Shown here one piece after another: positions 61,380 to 64,000 of a DNA stretch of 64,000 bases (the first letter of the stretch is position 1; every line of letters begins with the position of its first letter). The stretch comes from Mytilus galloprovincialis (Eukaryota; Mollusca; Bivalvia; Mytilida; Mytilidae), in the NCBI RefSeq assembly GCF_965363235.1, contig NC_134850.1, positions 44,078,602 to 44,142,601 of the forward strand, read 5' to 3'. The notes under the pieces were generated by a model. It saw only the letters and a list, made by a program, of their open reading frames with translations. It was not told where the DNA came from and did not search any database. The position numbers were made by a program, and so were the translations under genes.

Positions 61380-63330
61380 CATTCATCATCATTACCATTC
61401 GTCATGCTTGATTATATTGTTTCATTTTAAAACTGACCAAAAGCGTCGTGTTTTTGGCAAAATCGCATAGAATGGTATTTTCTGTCTGTTACAACTGCAA
61501 TTATTGTTACTTCCACGATCTAAATCTACCTGATTCAATTTTGAATAATTTTAACTTATAACAGACATCAATGGGAATCTTGAATCAAAAAGTTCAAATT
61601 CAAGTAATATCATTAGGCCAAAATAAGGCCCATAATTAATCGCACCTTGTCCACAAAGGGAAATTGAAATGTCGATAGTGACATCTGTATTTTAAGTTGA
61701 TGTTAACTTAATGCTTAAAGTGAAATAAAACTAGACTAAATTGGCATACTCACACACATATACATTAACCAGTATTCTTTCATCATCATAATAATTCATC
61801 ATACTTGATTATTGTTTCATTTTAAAATTGATACCCATTTTGTTGCATGTTACAGTTATATAACATTAGTGAGGAACGTAAATTATTTTAAGAAATTGAA
61901 AGAAGAAATGTCTGAATAATTTAAAATAATGATAACTTTTATTATTTTGGTCGATAATAGCCGGCAAAATGGACATAATTCATCCTTTGACTGACAATTT
62001 TAAATCGGTTAACCTTTTTCAAAGGATAATTAAATTTTCCTCTTACTTAACATTACAAAAGAAAAAATATAAGGTTGTCTATCAGTTGTATTTAATAATC
62101 ATCTCTATTTCAACAACTGGGATATTCATGTTGAAACTTTTCGCAACAGTGCAGCCACGAACTTTTTGGAATACCGGTTCTTCGTGCAGCGAGTTTAGTT
62201 ATCTAATTAACAAAGATTACTTTTTACCATTTTATCTTTTCACTCGGACAATTTAACTTACACAGTAATTATTTCGTTTGTAGTAATAAATAAAAAAGTC
62301 CTGAATACGAAGAAAAACTTGCTATCTTTTTTCAACACACGAATTAATGCTCCATATCGGAAATGATATCTCGTATATCACTACCCCACGCGCAATATGA
62401 CAGTATTTTATGTTCACGTGATAAAATTTGTAAAAACTAACGAGCTGTTATCTCATCTTATCTGCTTAATTTACTAAATACAACTTACTACAAATACACA
62501 ATCAATCTCTGGATCAGTGTGTTTGTCAATGGATATACGATTTGAGATTGCAAAGATTCTTTCCGGCTGCCTGTCGCCATCTTCTCTGTTGGCGCGTAGA
62601 TTTTGCCGCCATTTCTTGATCTGTTGCTCTTCGTTCTGGCATCCGAAAAGACATTCATTTATAAAGACTCGTTCTCATTGGATTGTTGTATCAAGATATG
62701 ATTTATCATTATCATTCTATTGTATCTTACCGACATTTTGAATACTCTGAAGAAAGGAAACATCAATAAAAATGTCACTATAGTATTATAATGCTATCAA
62801 ATCTCTGTGATGCTAATGAATGATGCATGTTTATCGTTACTTACATTCTTGTGATAACTCTTACATCACAAATAACAAAAATTATCAAACAACTTGTTGC
62901 TTACTAAAGATCTTCATCACTGTGGTATGATTTCCTCGACAAGGATGCCAACCATGTACTTTACATTCGACTTGTATAACTACTAAGGAATACACAGTTG
63001 GTTAAAAGTTACAGTAAGAGTAAATGAAGACGGTTTATATATATATATGCGTTATTGAGAAATGGAAATCTTCAACTCCGGGAAAAGTTCCGTCTTTTTC
63101 TGGTCACTCGGATATCAAAGTGGGAACAGGGTAAACGATGTAGAGCATATAACAGGAGTAACATTATCGTCCATTCAATTTATGAACGATTATAGGTGTC
63201 AGATCACCAATTCACTCCCTACAGTTTTTAAAAAACGTATATAACAGTAGGCCTACTTGATTATTATTTTAAAATTGATACCCAATTTGTTGCTTACAGT
63301 TATATAACTGAACAATTTAAAATAATGAAA
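61380..63330. repeat. Scattered direct repeat of ~70 bp, three copies
   Basis: TTGATTATATTGTTTCATTT with TAAAA near 61408-61430, TTGATTATTGTTTCATTTTA with AAATTGATACCCATTTTGTTG at 61806-61845, and TTGATTATTATTTTAAAATT with GATACCCAATTTGTTGC near 63256-63295. TTACAGTTATATAAC and AATTTAAAATAATGA follow in the last two. Intervening sequence shows no exon. Confidence 0.6.
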
Positions 63331-63334
63331 TCAT

Positions 63335-63445
63335 AATTAGTATAATAGGCCGTACGTTGACCTATTGTTATACACTTCTGTGTCATTTTGGTCTCTTGTG
63401 GAAAGTTGTCTCATTGGCAATCATACCCCATCTTTTTTTATATCT
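63335..63445 (+). repeat. 3' tail copy
   Basis: ATAGGCCGTACGTTGACCTA, TTTTGGTCTCTTGTGGAAAG and GTTGTCTCATTGGCAATCAT end the tail. The remaining 63446-64000 shows nothing recognised. Confidence 0.75.
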
Positions 63446-64000
63446 ACTTGTACAATTTAAAATATACCTACTTTCTATGAAGTTAAACTTAATATAACAT
63501 ACATTTTGTATTTAGAAAGCTGTGAAAATTGCCAAATTTGGTTAAATAGATTTGGATTTTGAGCTGGTGGTCTGACACTACGTACCAAGTCTTTCATGAA
63601 ATCAAATATTTCTAAACCTACATGAGTTAACAGAAATGGGGACATAAGTCACGTCTTACGTCTCAATCTTACGTATTTGATTGGACAATATCGAGGCACA
63701 ATCATATCTAATGTTGAATTAAAACTAATAATATGCAATATAATAATACAGGAATGTAATTTGCTAAACTTAAACAACTTACAGATTAAGCGAGTAGTTA
63801 GTACAGGGTTTATATGATTTCCTCATTCGTGTGTAATAAAGACAATTCTATATGTTTTTTTCTTCTTCATTTATTGAGTTGGGTTGCTGTCAATTTTATG
63901 CATTGCTACTAGCATTGTTCCTTTTTCAAGAGTGGTACTATAAAAAAAAAATGAATTATATAGACTCCTGTAGTTAGAGAAATTTAGCTATTAAGGGAAG

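Noticed and set aside
61969-62256. 95-codon open frame with a hydrophobic stretch
   Set aside because: The hydrophobic segment is internal and the AT-rich codon use is the same as in flanking DNA; no motif or splice signal supports a gene.
62517-62741. 74-codon cysteine-containing open frame
   Set aside because: Cysteine spacing matches no family I know and there is no leader or splice evidence.

Overview
This is a eukaryotic, AT-rich window with intron-split genes and a very dense, varied repeat load. The two genes recognised and the repeat families (tRNA-headed SINEs, fold-back MITEs, mosaic satellite-bearing elements, a recurrent retroelement tail) point to a bivalve mollusc. A marine mussel of the Mytilus type is the best guess; the genus is inferred from memory of repeat families, not proven here.

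Two host genes can be reconstructed exon by exon, and they lie head to head. MRPL20 (mitochondrial ribosomal protein bL20m) is on the minus strand, with five exons from 11559 down to 4595 and 161 residues. PGD (6-phosphogluconate dehydrogenase) is on the plus strand, with fourteen exons from 11837 to 32290 and 483 residues, the length of the human enzyme. Every junction keeps the frame and uses GT..AG. The two start codons are 277 bp apart, so the genes probably share a divergent promoter. One serves mitochondrial translation, the other NADPH production in the oxidative pentose phosphate pathway.

Layout: 1-1829 is a 41-bp minisatellite. 1830-4572 holds MITEs, an old retroelement tail and a terminal-inverted-repeat element ending 22 bp past the MRPL20 stop. 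4595-11559 is MRPL20, with repeats in its introns. 11560-11836 is the shared promoter. 11837-32290 is PGD; its 10.6-kb first intron holds SINEs, a 33-bp array, a 1.4-kb inverted-repeat element, a 2.7-kb nested repeat composite and a 1.27-kb fold-back element. The start of PGD exon 13 is present three times in tandem, with only the third copy complete. From 33 to 64 kb no complete gene is recognised. That stretch is repeats: nine copies of one dispersed family between 35.9 and 50.0 kb, three diverged tandem copies of a ~1-kb unit, a broken reverse-transcriptase element, several inverted repeats and MITEs, and one candidate signal-peptide exon at 58831-58968.

No CRISPR array, rRNA gene, intact tRNA gene or recognisable new protein system was found. 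The items most worth a second look are the PGD exon 13 triplication, the MRPL20/PGD divergent promoter, the transposon abutting the MRPL20 3' end, the 1-kb tandem triplication at 45.7-48.5 kb and the orphan secreted-peptide exon.
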